Below are positions 22,367-32,848 of a stretch of DNA of 64,000 nucleotides, in pieces (the first letter of the stretch is position 1; the number at the start of each line of letters is the position of its first letter). The notes under the pieces are model-generated. The model was not told the DNA's origin and searched no databases. It saw only the letters and a list, made by a program, of their open reading frames with translations. The stretch comes from Glycine soja (Eukaryota > Streptophyta > Magnoliopsida > Fabales > Fabaceae), in NCBI RefSeq assembly GCF_004193775.1, contig NC_041020.1, forward strand, positions 50,323,097 through 50,387,096, in the 5' to 3' direction. The translations under genes were made by a program, and so were the position numbers.

Positions 22367-25300
22367 TTACAACTTCAGAGCAACTATTGCTTCTGATTTA
22401 AAATCAACTCGCAGACCCAATACACGCCTAACCTCTGCTGGAGTTAATCTCCAGGTCATAGGTCCAGAGTTCTCACCCCAGAAATCTAGAATCTCAGAAA
22501 CCTTTTCTAAATTTAGAATTGTTGCCATTTGAGTAAGACGTGCAAACTTGTCTCTAACAGTTCTCTGTGTCATGACACTGAAACGGCTTACCAAAGCTCT
22601 AGCATCTCGGTCAAGCTGAAGACCACCTAGCTGACTAAATCTTTTCTGCATCATAATGACTTCTAGCCTTTTCACAATGAAGTCAATAATCAAATGAACA
22701 AACGTGTCATAATTGTTAGCAGTCATTAGTGGCTGCAGCCATGCCACATTTGACTCAACGGCATAGAGAAGTCTCTGAACCCATGGGTCATTCACCTCAT
22801 TATCTGCATACTCAGCCTCTGAAAGCTCATAGCTGATTGTTCCTACACTGTCTAATAACGGTCTAATGCGAGGTGTAATGGTTGCCACAAGTTGTTCTAT
22901 GCCAGCATTCAAAGCTTGCTTGAAAGCATTGCTACTATCTGCCAACTCAGTCAAACAAGATTTTACCTTTTCTCGATCAGCTGGTGCAGGAAATACCTGC
23001 ATAAAGTAATTCAGTCAGTTAATTATGCAATTTTAAAATGATATATATTATTATATAGGCAAAGCAAAGTGCCATAAATAAAAATATGAGCTATAGTTTA
23101 TGATTCCACGGAGGACAAACCGACAAAGAGCTATATAAATTGAAAAATAATTCTTCTTCTTCTTCAAAAAAAGAAATCTGGAACTTTATTCCAGCTACAT
23201 TCTTACATTTAAAAGTGAAGGGGGAGCAGTTGATGAAGCAAAAGACAAACATGCCACATATTTAATTAGCAAACTTGCGCCTCTGAATAAACATCTAGTG
23301 TAAAATGGAAAAAAACCTTCCCAATCACATCAAGACTTTAATATTTTACTAATCTCTACCAATACAAAGGAAACACAGTTCTTTACTATATGGATACATA
23401 GAACTATAGATTTCATAATGAGAGGAGATGAATCAGAGTTCTTTCTGGGGTCATAAGAATCAGGGCATTAAGCATGTAAGTACTTAGTTCATGAAGTGAA
23501 ATCAATTCATCAGCATTATAATTTTTTAATTTCTAAACAATACTTCAAATGCATTCCTCGAATCAATCAATCATCTCCATGTTTATGTTAAACAAAATAA
23601 TAGCTACAAATTTGACCATGTATTCATCACAACGATAAGGGGAATTTCATCAATACTTCGAGCATTAAGCACTTAAGTCCATAGTTCATACAGTGAAATC
23701 ATCAATACTACAATTTTTTAATTTCTATACCAAACTTCAAGCACATCCCTCTATCAAACATCTCCATATTTATGTCAACCAAAGGATTGCTACAAATTTG
23801 ACCATGTATTCACCCAGCATTCAGGGGAATTAGATCACTACTTAGAGCATTCAGAACCACATCCTGCACAAATTAAACAACACAAACTCCACCCACATGC
23901 TAATGCCAAAAACAATTGCTCTATCGATTTTCAATAAAAATCAAAATTCGCTTATGAAGTTATGATTAATCCATACACTAGCAATCTCAAATTACCTTCT
24001 AATGGGACCCCAGGCACAACATGATAGGGCAACGGTGCACCAACCATACTTACTGCTACAATTATTTTCATAATTCAAAATTTAATGAATTTCATCAGTC
24101 AGTATAACTGTAAGATACAAAAAAAATATACCACTCACCTCAGCACACTGTTCTTCAATTTCATGTTTTAGCTTCAGAACATATTCACTGCTAACATCCA
24201 TATTATTCAAAGCTGTTGCAATTTCGGTCCCTGTTTTTTGCACGCCAACACCACCAAAGAACAACTTTGCACCAAGGTTTGGCTCTCTAGTTTTGTGCTG
24301 CAAAGCTTCATGATATTCATTACCGAGCAAACTACTAGCACCACTCAAAACTGCGACAACAGAACTGATATTGGAAGTGGATATTGCCCTCCGCAGGCAA
24401 CTCTGCAATACATAAAACACATCATCCACCATAGAAGAAGTAAGGCTGTCAGGCATGTGTTCATCGATCTTTATCGCCTTCCTAACATTCTCCACCATGA
24501 AAAATCCCTCCAAAATGACGTAAAAGCCGGTTAAATCCTGTGCCACCTTGCTGAAACTGCCACTTCGGAAAGCCTTGGTGGCGCGAGGAAGCAATTCGGG
24601 GTCAACAGAAGTAAGTGCTTTGATCTTGGAAATCATGAACTCAGTGTAATCCTCACCAAGCTGCATAAGGGAGAGAATCTCTTCCAAATACAACTCAACC
24701 TCCCGTGGGTCAGGACCCTCAGGACCTCCTCCAACAGCAAGCAAATTGGTGTTGTGTGCATTTATCTCAGAGGACAACTTAGCCAACTGCCTATACTCCA
24801 TGTACTTGTTCAAAATCACCGAACCGCGAGAATCACACTCCTCCTGAAGCTCACAGATGGCATACACAATACCATCCTCCCCACAAAGACCACTCAAGAT
24901 CTCACTATTCTCCTCAATTGCCAACACAATGTCCTTAAACAAATTGGTCAAACACCTAACAAAATTCACATTCTGCTGATCCATCATCTCTACCAACTGC
25001 TCAAACTCCATTCTCGACCTCATTGCAACCACCTTCTTCAAGTACCCAACATACACCTGCAAACCCTCCTCCTCCACACCCAGTGGTGTGAAGAGCCGAA
25101 TGAATCTGAAGAATGATGGATCAAGGTTGAGCATTGTGGCACAAGCTTTTTTTAACTCTTCAATATATACCAAGTTTAATACATATGCACTTTCAGTTTG
25201 TAAATTTTTTTTACATTGTCATCCAATTAGTAAAATCAAGGTATGTATTATGACTAGTAAACTCATAGTGCATATACTATTTATTCTTATAGATCCATGA

Positions 25301-25944
25301 GTGAACCTGAGAATGGCGGGGTGGTCGCGCTGATCGACGGCGGCGGAGAGCTTCTTCCTTACAATTCCTTCCAACTGCTTCTTGGCAGCCAACAAGCGAT
25401 CCCTCTGAAGCTGATCGGAGCCGGAATCCTTGTACTGGGCGTCGATCTGGAGGAAAGTCTGGACGTAGAGGGCGGCGGACTCGTAGTCCTCGGCCTCGAG
25501 GGCGCGGTGGACGCCTTCGAGGGAGTTGGCGCGTTCGACGATGGCGTCGATGCGGAGGAGCGTGTTGCGGACGCGCGACTGGGCTAGATCAAGCTCGCGG
25601 ACCTTGCGGCTGACCTGGTCGGCGAGGTCGGAGGTGGAGGCGACGTTGGAGAGCATGTAGTCGGCGTCGGAGTTGACGATGTCGAGGACGTCGGAGGAGC
25701 GCTGGAGCTGGAGGAGGTGGCGGTCGAGGTCGGTGCGCTGCGACAGAAGCTCGTCGAGTTCAACGTCCACCGCTCTCTGGTGAGCGATGCATTCGTGAAG
25801 GAGGCGCGTCATGGCGCCAACGTCGGTGAGGGAGCGAACGTATTCGACGGCCTCCGCCGTGCCGAAATCGATTGAGCCACAGACGTTGCTCCCGTTTTCT
25901 TCGTCCGCGACATTTCCGTTCGCCTCTGGAGTAGCCCCCATCAT
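22367..25944 (-). CDS. COG4: Conserved oligomeric Golgi complex subunit 4
   Basis: COG4 is a lobe-A subunit of the COG tethering complex, which captures retrograde vesicles at the Golgi. Three exons on the minus strand, 25944-25307, 25105-24139 and 22996-22367, give 744 residues, close to the family length. The start is the first ATG in frame (25944-25942); a TTG just before it is not used. Residues about 30-200 are heptad-rich and coiled-coil-like (AVDVELDELLSQRTDLDRHL). The exon 1-2 junction restores AILRFIRLFTPLG and the exon 2-3 junction EEQCAEVFPAPADREK. The C-terminal part includes NDPWVQRLL, FIVKRLEVIMMQKRF and the end FKSEAIVALKL. Exon 1 is GC-rich. Intron 2 holds a 197-bp tandem duplication. 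Confidence 0.95.
23465..23850. repeat. Tandem duplication of about 197 bp in COG4 intron 2
   Basis: Copy 1 starts GCATTAAGCA at 23465 and copy 2 at 23662. Both contain TAGTTCAT..AGTGAAATCA, ATTTTTTAATTTCTA, CATCTCCAT.TTTATGT and the block ACAAATTTGACCATGTATTC. A third start (GAGCATTCAG) appears after copy 2. Confidence 0.85.
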
Positions 25945-26470
25945 CAATCGCGGAAGCTACAATCACATTCAGATCAGATCTGAAACAACAACTAAAAAGG
26001 GACGAACGTTTTTATTTGAGTGTGAATTACACTCTATAACTAATGATTAGGGGCATTTTATTTCATCCCCAAAGTACACGGTAAAAAAAAAAATAGACGC
26101 TTTGGAAGTAAAATTTTCTGACGTTATTTTCATTGCTCAGTCTTTCTATATTCTTTGTTCGCATTTTTCTTTATTTGTTTCTAAAATAGTGAAAATAATG
26201 ACCAACCGTTAATCTCATTCAGAAGAGGTGGCACTAAAAATCCTCGCTATCTGAGCTCCTTCTGCTTCAGATGGTGAAGATAAGAGGATGGGGAATTTAT
26301 CGGTGGCTAGTGACTGACTATTAGAGATTTGTTGCAGGGGGAGGATCAGTGGAGTGAGAGAATGAAACATTTTTACTTCTGAGTTGCAGTATTGGACAAG
26401 TCTTAACATATTTAATGATTCCTTTGTAGCTGGGAATTTTTATTTGGCAGCAATCTAATTTGTATGGAAA
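25945..26470. other. COG4 upstream region
   Basis: This is the 5' leader and promoter side of COG4 (minus strand). No coding motif is seen on either strand. Confidence 0.5.
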
Positions 26471-26474
26471 GGAG

Positions 26475-26700
26475 TACCGGAACTCTGTCAATCATTGCAG
26501 GCATGTGGATGCCATCAAAGGAAGTTCAAGATTAATTGCTGCTATCAGAAATGTTTTGGAATGTCAATATCATCAACATCTACCCAGAATCTAATAGGTG
26601 TGTGGATGGCCTTGCGAAACCAGCTTTGATGATTTTTTATTCTCTGGGAGTTGTTTCTCCTAGATTTGTTTCTGTAAGGCCTCGCCCAGTATAAAAAAAG
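26475..26700 (+). mobile_element. LINE remnant, C-terminal RNase H-like piece
   Basis: A plus-strand stretch translates to LIAAIRNVLECQYHQH in one frame and IYPESNRCVDGLAKPAL in another. The motif pattern (..IRNxL.. then ExNRCxDxLAK) is that of the RNase H domain at the end of plant non-LTR retrotransposons. Frameshifts and stops show it is dead. Nothing of the reverse transcriptase remains nearby. Confidence 0.6.
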
Positions 26701-27221
26701 AAAAAGAAAATAATGGAAGAGAGAAGGTTCTACACTTTTACACTTCAAAAATTGAGAAAAGCATCTCCTATTTTTGTTACAAATTATTATTATTATCTTT
26801 ATATTTTCAGTTGACTTCATCTTAAAAATCATGTGTTACGACTTACATGTATACTTACTTATACAAGAATATGTAAAAAAAGTATTTTTATAAATTAAAT
26901 ATATTAATATCTTAAGTTCCTTAAGAATTGAATTTGTTTTATATAAAAAAATTCTATTTTGTTCTTTATATGCATAGTCAATTAAAATTAGACTAATGAA
27001 TATATTACCTAAGAGAGAGAATAAAAGTTTCAAACTAATAAAAGAAATTTAAAAATAATTAAGAATAATTTAAAACAAAATGTATTAATTAAGAACAAAA
27101 TCAATATTAGCGCATATAAATGGAATTATTTTATTTGAAGAAAGAAAAGAAAGATAAAGTTGAATGGATAGATTGAGTTGTAACCTGTAGCTAGCAGCCT
27201 CATTACTCTTTAAGGGGAAAC
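26701..27221. other. Promoter side of the RRM gene
   Basis: The region is AT-rich with no coding motif. A short less AT-rich leader (about 27165-27221) precedes the ATG of the RRM gene. Confidence 0.5.
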
Positions 27222-28269
27222 ATGGCATTGGCAGCTAATGCTACTCCCTCTCTGGCCTTCGCTTCTTCCTCCTTACTGAACCACAATCCCCAATTTGGTG
27301 CTGCTCCCAAACGATTCGTTTCTTCTTCTTCTTCTTCTTTGTGCCTTGCCGCGGGGCTCAGCTCCAAGGCTAGGGCCTTCAGTTTCTCTGCCTCGGCTGC
27401 GGCCCTTGACGGAGAAGAACTCGCGGTGGAAGAAACGTGGAAGCTAGCGAGACCAACCGAAGTGTACGTCTGCAACCTTCCACGAAGCTGTGACACGGAG
27501 CAACTACTTCATATGTTCAACCCTCACGGAACCGTTCTCTCTGCCCAGGTTTATTGCTTATTTAACATCCTACTATCTTCTGTTTTCTTGTTCTTTTGTT
27601 TATCCCTCGTGATTTCTCTTTTTCAGGTTTGCCGGAGTGCGGAAACTGGTGAAAGTAGAGGGAGTGCTTATGTCACAATGGCTTCTATTAACTCGGCAAG
27701 AAAAGCAATTGCGGCATTGGATGCATCGGTTAGTCACTCCCACTCCCTGCTTCTATTTCGTTCATATCTTCTGGCTGCTGTTTTATCTGAAATTTCGGTT
27801 TTTTACGACTCAAGGATTTTGGTGGGCGTGAAGTGCGGGTTAGATTTTCAGCTGAGATGAATCCCAAGAGAAGGAATCTTGAAACAATGAACTCATCACC
27901 CAAGAGAGTTATATACTATGAAGGTCCTCATAAGTTGTATGTTGGCAATCTTTCCAGGAGTGCGGGGCCTCAAGACTTGAAACAACTTTTTGGTAGATTT
28001 GGTATTGTAGCTAGTGTAAGGGTGTTGCAAGATTTGAGGAAAGGGAATCGCAGGGTCTATGCGTTTGTCTCTTATCATTCAGAGTCAGAACGTGATGCAG
28101 CAATGTCGCTCAATGGAACAGTATAATCTGCCTCTGCCATTTTCCATTTTTCTGCTTCTTATTTCTTTTGCTTGAGTTGTGTCTGATACCCGGTCTGGTC
28201 TGGTCTATCTTGCAGGAATTTTTTGGTCGTGTGCTAGTGATTAGAGAGGGTGTAGAGAGAGAGGACTGA
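27222..28269 (+). CDS. Chloroplast RNA-binding protein with two RRM domains
   Basis: The protein probably binds plastid transcripts. Exons 27222-27548, 27627-27728, 27815-28120 and 28216-28269 give 262 residues. Residues 1 to about 62 are Ser/Ala-rich without acidic residues, as in a transit peptide, followed by a short acidic linker. RRM1 has RNP2 VYVCNL (81-86) and RNP1 RGSAYVTM (120-127). RRM2 has RNP2 LYVGNL (184-189) and RNP1 RVYAFVSY (223-230). The protein ends VIREGVERED. The aromatic positions of RNP1 are partly conserved, weakly so in RRM1. It resembles the cpRNP group and probably matches Arabidopsis At1g01080, since its neighbours are At1g01090- and At1g01100-like. The specific RNA target is unknown. 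A competing frame on the opposite strand (27203-27496) is a shadow. Confidence 0.92.
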
Positions 28270-29890
28270 GACCTAACTGGATATTCATATTTTCCATAGA
28301 GATTGTTGCAATTTTGATTGTTTTGGGAGGATGCTCTCTGTTCTGGCTTTTGGGGGGCTTATAGGCTCCTTTGACCAAACTAAGCTTGATGCAAGAACAT
28401 TCCTGAGCTAGAAAATGTCAGCAAGCAGAGTTGACCTACTTTGAAAAGTCCATTAAAATTGCAATCAGCAATGTCTCTGTATATTTGAAATTTGAAACAT
28501 GCTTTTCTGAGTGACAAAGTATTCAACTTAAGGTCAAGAACAAAGACTGCCAGACCTGATAAGGAACTTCTCTTCCATTGTTTTTACATATCTATAAATA
28601 TTTAAATCTACTGTTGACAAGAAAAAAGTAATGTGAGAAAGATTATTGAGCCAACTTTTTACCACTGTTGTTAAGTTTTCAAACTAATTCATTGTCTTAT
28701 GTTGTTTTTGACGGCGTGGCTTGGAGAACCTGCCTTTTTTTTTTCAAGCATGTCTGCATGTTTTTCTGACTCTAATCTTCAGCAAGATAATTTAGGGTTG
28801 TCTGTTTTATAATTATGTAAGATTAACTTTGAACTATTGTACTTACAAATTACAATTTGTCCCCGAATTAGTCAATCACAAATTTTATATTAAAACGTGT
28901 GATATAGTAAGAAATTGATTATTAAAATTTGCAAACAGGTTGCTGCCAACTTCATACCTCATCTTAGATCATTCCAAGTCCTTATTTTCTATATATATAT
29001 AAAGCAAGTCCTTATACTGTTCTTAAGGATTGCAATGCTTAGCATGTTGTTGATATGGATGGTGATCCAAAAAAGAATTCGTAAATATTGAACAAGGAAG
29101 GTTTGATGATTGTTTTGGAGTCCCTATTTCTATTCTCATGGAGTAATGGGGCTATATAAACCAAACTGCGATTTATTAAAGAAAAAAATGAGCTACTATA
29201 AACTGCAACTACATTATTCAACCAATAAACTAAAACCCCTACCAATCCCACTAGCATCCATGACTTATCAGCTCCACCATAACCCCCTTTGCCAAGTAAA
29301 ACACATTGCAAGGACTTTTACAACATATGAAGGTGCAGCCTAATTTGCAAATGGGCATAAAGGCAGTATTCAAAGAAGAAAGAATGCCATGAAGCAAGCT
29401 CAAACAACTTCCAATCTGGCTCTGCTTGCCATAGTCCTCCTCCACACACGACAGACATACCAGACTAAAGCGTTAGCATTTACAACCAAACCAATCCAGT
29501 TTGTCTTCACTGCCTCAAACCGCCTGCATGCAATGGCCACTAACTTTATATACCTTCAAACCCTCCTAAATCAAGGATCCCAACTGGCCAGCCTCAGAGT
29601 CAATGGAGGAACAAGCGAGCACTGATCACAACAAAATAATTGTAATGCAATCAGGGTTCTCTGATTAACAACTATTATCCTCTGCATTCCATCAGGCTGC
29701 ATAGTTATGAATTATGATTGACATGCAACACCGTAAGTGAAAACCTTGATTACTAGAGAAAAGTGAGTTAGATTCTAGGGCAAATGGTTAACATGCAATT
29801 CTATGTAGGCTACACAGCTTGGAAAGTAACTAACATACCTCACAGATCCAACATGGATGACAACAGGATGCTAGTAATTCCTACAGAAGT
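28270..29890. other. Intergenic DNA between the RRM gene and PPR pseudogene
   Basis: The first ~300 bases are the likely 3' UTR of the RRM gene. Further on, several short frames on both strands (29039-29640) show no family signature. They may be 3' flank of the PPR gene on the minus strand. Confidence 0.45.
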
Positions 29891-29891
29891 T

Positions 29892-31110
29892 TTAGCATGC
29901 TCTTGACCTGGATCGTATCTTCCCAATCAAGTAGTTCTCCAAACCAATGCCAGCATCCACAATTCTAGTATGCCCTTTTATTTCAATCTTGAGAACTTCC
30001 TCCAAAGCACCACTGCTTTTCCCCTCATCATCCACTTCACATATTACAGGCATTATGATCATCCAAGTATCCACATGAGGAGCCTCCCCATGCTCTAGTG
30101 CCTTGGTGAGAACTCCACAAGCATCCTCTGTCCTACCAACATTACAAAACCCCTTCACCAAGGCATGAACAACAGCAAAATGAGGAGAAAAATCTTTGGA
30201 CAGCATTTCCTCCATATACTTACTAGCCTCATCAAGCATTCCCATGTTACACAAACCACTCACCAAAGTACGATAAGACACGAGATTGGGCAAACTCCCA
30301 TTGGCCCGCATGTCAGAAATAACCTTGCAAGCATCATGAGTACGCCCATCTCTACAGAAGCCCAATATAACAGTATTCTAATGAACAATATCAGGATTGC
30401 ACCCTTTGACCTTCATCCTACAAAGAAGCTTGTAAGCTTCCCTGAACTTCTTCTTCCTACACAAACTATTCAACAAAGTGGTGTAAGTCAAAGAATCCGG
30501 AACAAACCCGTTCAACATATCCTCCAAAAGATCAACAGCTCCATTCACCCGACTCTTCCTACACAAGGCCTGCATCAAAATCCGGTAAGACTCGATATCC
30601 GGAACAACATCTCGTTTAAACATTATGTTGAACAGAGAGTAGGCAATGCTAATGTCCCCGTTGAGACAGAAGGGGCGCATGAGAATGTTGCAGGACTTGG
30701 TGTCGGGCTCCACGCCGTAGCTGCGAGAGTCCTTGAAGAGATCGAAGGCGGGACGAAGGTAGTTGCGGTGGGAGACGAGAACCTCGAGAATGCGGTTAAG
30801 GTGTTTGGGGAGAGGCTTGCAATTAAAGTGGAGAATGGTGTAGAAGGTTTTGAGGGCTTTGTCGGGCAAATCGGCTTCGGGGTAGACTTTGAATAGGTAA
30901 GTGAAGAGGGTGGGAGTGATGGGGTGAGAATCGGACTTGAGGGGACGGAGGAGACCGTCGAGGAAAGTGAAGTGTTTGGAGCGACCCAACTTGAGAAGGA
31001 GGATGAGGTAGCTGGAGTAAGTCCAAGATTTCTTTGGCCAGAACAGGGTCTGATTCGGAAGCTTCTTCTTGCTTCTGCCTATACAAGTCAAGCGCTTGTG
31101 ATGAATTCAA
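29892..31110 (-). pseudogene. Broken pentatricopeptide repeat (PPR) gene
   Basis: The minus strand encodes a P-type PPR protein with about nine repeats, of the organelle RNA-binding kind. Repeats such as VPDIESYRILMQALCRK, YTTLLNSLCRKKKF and LVSYRTLVSGLC are plain. There are three defects. First, an in-frame TAG at 30378-30380 falls where the repeat should read PDIVHYNTVI, and the same frame continues for 161 codons. Second, near 31030-31045 the frame that opens MNSSQALDLYRQ..LAKEILD breaks, and the PPR frame resumes at TYSSYLILLLKLG, which fits a small frameshifting deletion. Third, one repeat (VPDIES..LNGF) is 34 residues long. The N-terminal targeting region is short or missing. It resembles the PPR at Arabidopsis At4g01400, a locus also carrying COG4. 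The two main breaks together favour a pseudogene over sequencing error. Confidence 0.85.
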
Positions 31111-32325
31111 CGACGTGCAACTTACAAGTAAGCCCGCCCAATTTCTAGAGTATTTTCGTCCATGAATGGGGCACGTTGAATTGGCACAACAGCCGCCACG
31201 CTTTTTACCAAAATTTCTTAACCAGTTACAGTTTTAAAAATCACAAAATTTTATGGATTTTTCATTTTATTTAATAATTCTTTAACATGATTTTATAATT
31301 TTAATAAGTTTTAATCAATAAAAAATGAAATAATAAAGTACTTAAACAAAATTAACTCAAACTTTTTTTTAACATGGGATTAAAAAAATAGAATAATTTT
31401 TTTTTTATTATGATATTGATGTGAATTATTTATCAATTTTACTAAAAAATAATTTTTATTAAAAAACTTATTAATATTCTTGATCATATATTTTTCATTT
31501 ATAAGATTCAAATCAAATATTTTATTTAAGAAAATGCAACTTAATATCATGAAGACCACCAACTTGTTAGTATCAACAAATTGTTCTTAATAAACTCTTT
31601 TTGTACAAAGTCTAACAAATAACGATGGTTAATATCTCACAAAACATGTGGTACAAGCTTCCCAAGCTTTTTGGGAGTGGAGAGAAAGCACACCTTGTCC
31701 ATTGTCCAGGGTGGGATGAGTTGTTGGATACTCGCGAGTAAGGCTAAATTTGTCATCATCTTTTATATTTTAAATTTAAGTAAATTACACACACCGATTA
31801 AATCATTATTCTGAATTCTAGCCGTGTCCGCTCAACATGATTTGATGTCTTTGAACTGAACGTGATTAGTTCATTCCAAGATTTTATAAGTAAATAAATG
31901 AGTACATAATCAAGTAAGTAATAACATTAATAAAATTCACTTTAGAATACATAAATACAAAAGATCTTAAAACATTTCATATAATTAAAGTAGAATAAGC
32001 AATTTAAGCCTTTTCTGTTATATCAACTGGGTTTTTTTTTTTTTACCAAACAATTTGTCTCATTGAAGAAACCATGGCGGGACCACTAATGAGATTTTGG
32101 CACGAAACGATTTGCACATTTGTTTGTCAAGTGGGTAAATTTGAACAGAAACAGTGAAATACAAGGTGCACAAGGGTTACGTAGATTCAGTTAGAAGTTG
32201 CGCGAAAAATAAAAATGCGAAAAAAGAAAACAAATGGTGGCACAAGCAGAGACAAATGTAAAAGCAAGAGAGAAATAATTGAAGTGGTGGTGTCAGGAGA
32301 AACAAACAGAGAATCAGGAACGTTC
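31111..32325. other. Intergenic DNA between the PPR pseudogene and PRR gene
   Basis: The region is AT-rich and includes poly-T runs near 31390-31500. The part after about 32150 begins the PRR promoter. No coding motif is seen. Confidence 0.5.
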
Positions 32326-32592
32326 CACGTGTCAGAGTGGCCACCGGGAAATCCAAAATGTGGTAGAGCATTACTGACGTGGGCAAAAAAATATCTTTGA
32401 GGTTATTATAATTATTTATTGAGTTGCAGGCACGTGTCTAATTGGGTGGATCCCAGTGGAGTAGGGGAAAATCAAAAACCAATGGCGGAGAATGGGACGC
32501 GTCAGCAGGGGAAGGACAGGCCACGTTTGGACGGAATGGAATGAGAGTGATGAGATCCACATTCACATATATCTGCCATCAGAAGATATTTT
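32326..32592 (+). promoter_or_regulatory. PRR promoter: two G-boxes and two evening elements
   Basis: CACGTG occurs at 32326-32331 and 32431-32436. The evening element AAAATATCT occurs at 32388-32396 (+) and as its reverse complement AGATATTTT at 32584-32592. Evening elements bind CCA1, LHY and RVE proteins; G-boxes bind PIF/bZIP and clock-linked factors. Both lie within about 525 bp of the PRR start codon. This supports direct control of the gene by the morning MYB clock proteins. Confidence 0.75.
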
Positions 32593-32723
32593 GTTGGATT
32601 TTCGCGGTTGTAAGGCCAGGTTGAAGGCGGTTTGAAAATTGCGAAATTCTCTCTCTCTCTCTCTGCCTCCACTCAATTTAGCCAACTTTTCAGATATTTT
32701 CACTGCTCAACTTAAGACTAAGC

Positions 32724-32795
32724 ATGAGGTGCCTTTTCCTTCTTCTTTCTTTTCCTGGCGTCCAATTAGGGCTTTGGCATTTGATGCGTTTATAG
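32724..32795 (+). other. Upstream ORF or short leader intron of the PRR gene
   Basis: A 23-codon uORF ([13 protein letters not shown]) precedes the main start if the leader is unspliced. Alternatively, GTGCCTTTTC at 32729 can pair with the AG in the (CAG)n run near 32816 to form an ~88-nt leader intron that removes most of the uORF. The sequence alone does not decide between them. Confidence 0.4.
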
Positions 32796-32813
32796 TGTGG
32801 TTTTTAATTAATG

Positions 32814-32838
32814 CAGCAGCAGCAGCAGCAGCAGCAGA
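32814..32838 (+). repeat. (CAG)n trinucleotide repeat in the PRR 5' leader
   Basis: About eight GCA/CAG units lie 11-35 bases before the start codon. In frame they would add an Ala run, but no ATG lies upstream in that frame, so the repeat is untranslated. Confidence 0.8.
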
Positions 32839-32848
32839 TTGTTTGAGA

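Noticed and set aside
24238..25587. Plus-strand frames over COG4 exons
   Set aside because: They are antisense shadows of conserved COG4 coding sequence.
27203..27496. Minus-strand 97-codon frame opposite the RRM gene
   Set aside because: It is a shadow of the GC-richer first exon; the plus-strand frame has RNP motifs and proper splice sites.
30165..31148. Plus-strand frames over the PPR locus
   Set aside because: They are antisense shadows; the minus strand has clear 35-residue PPR periodicity.
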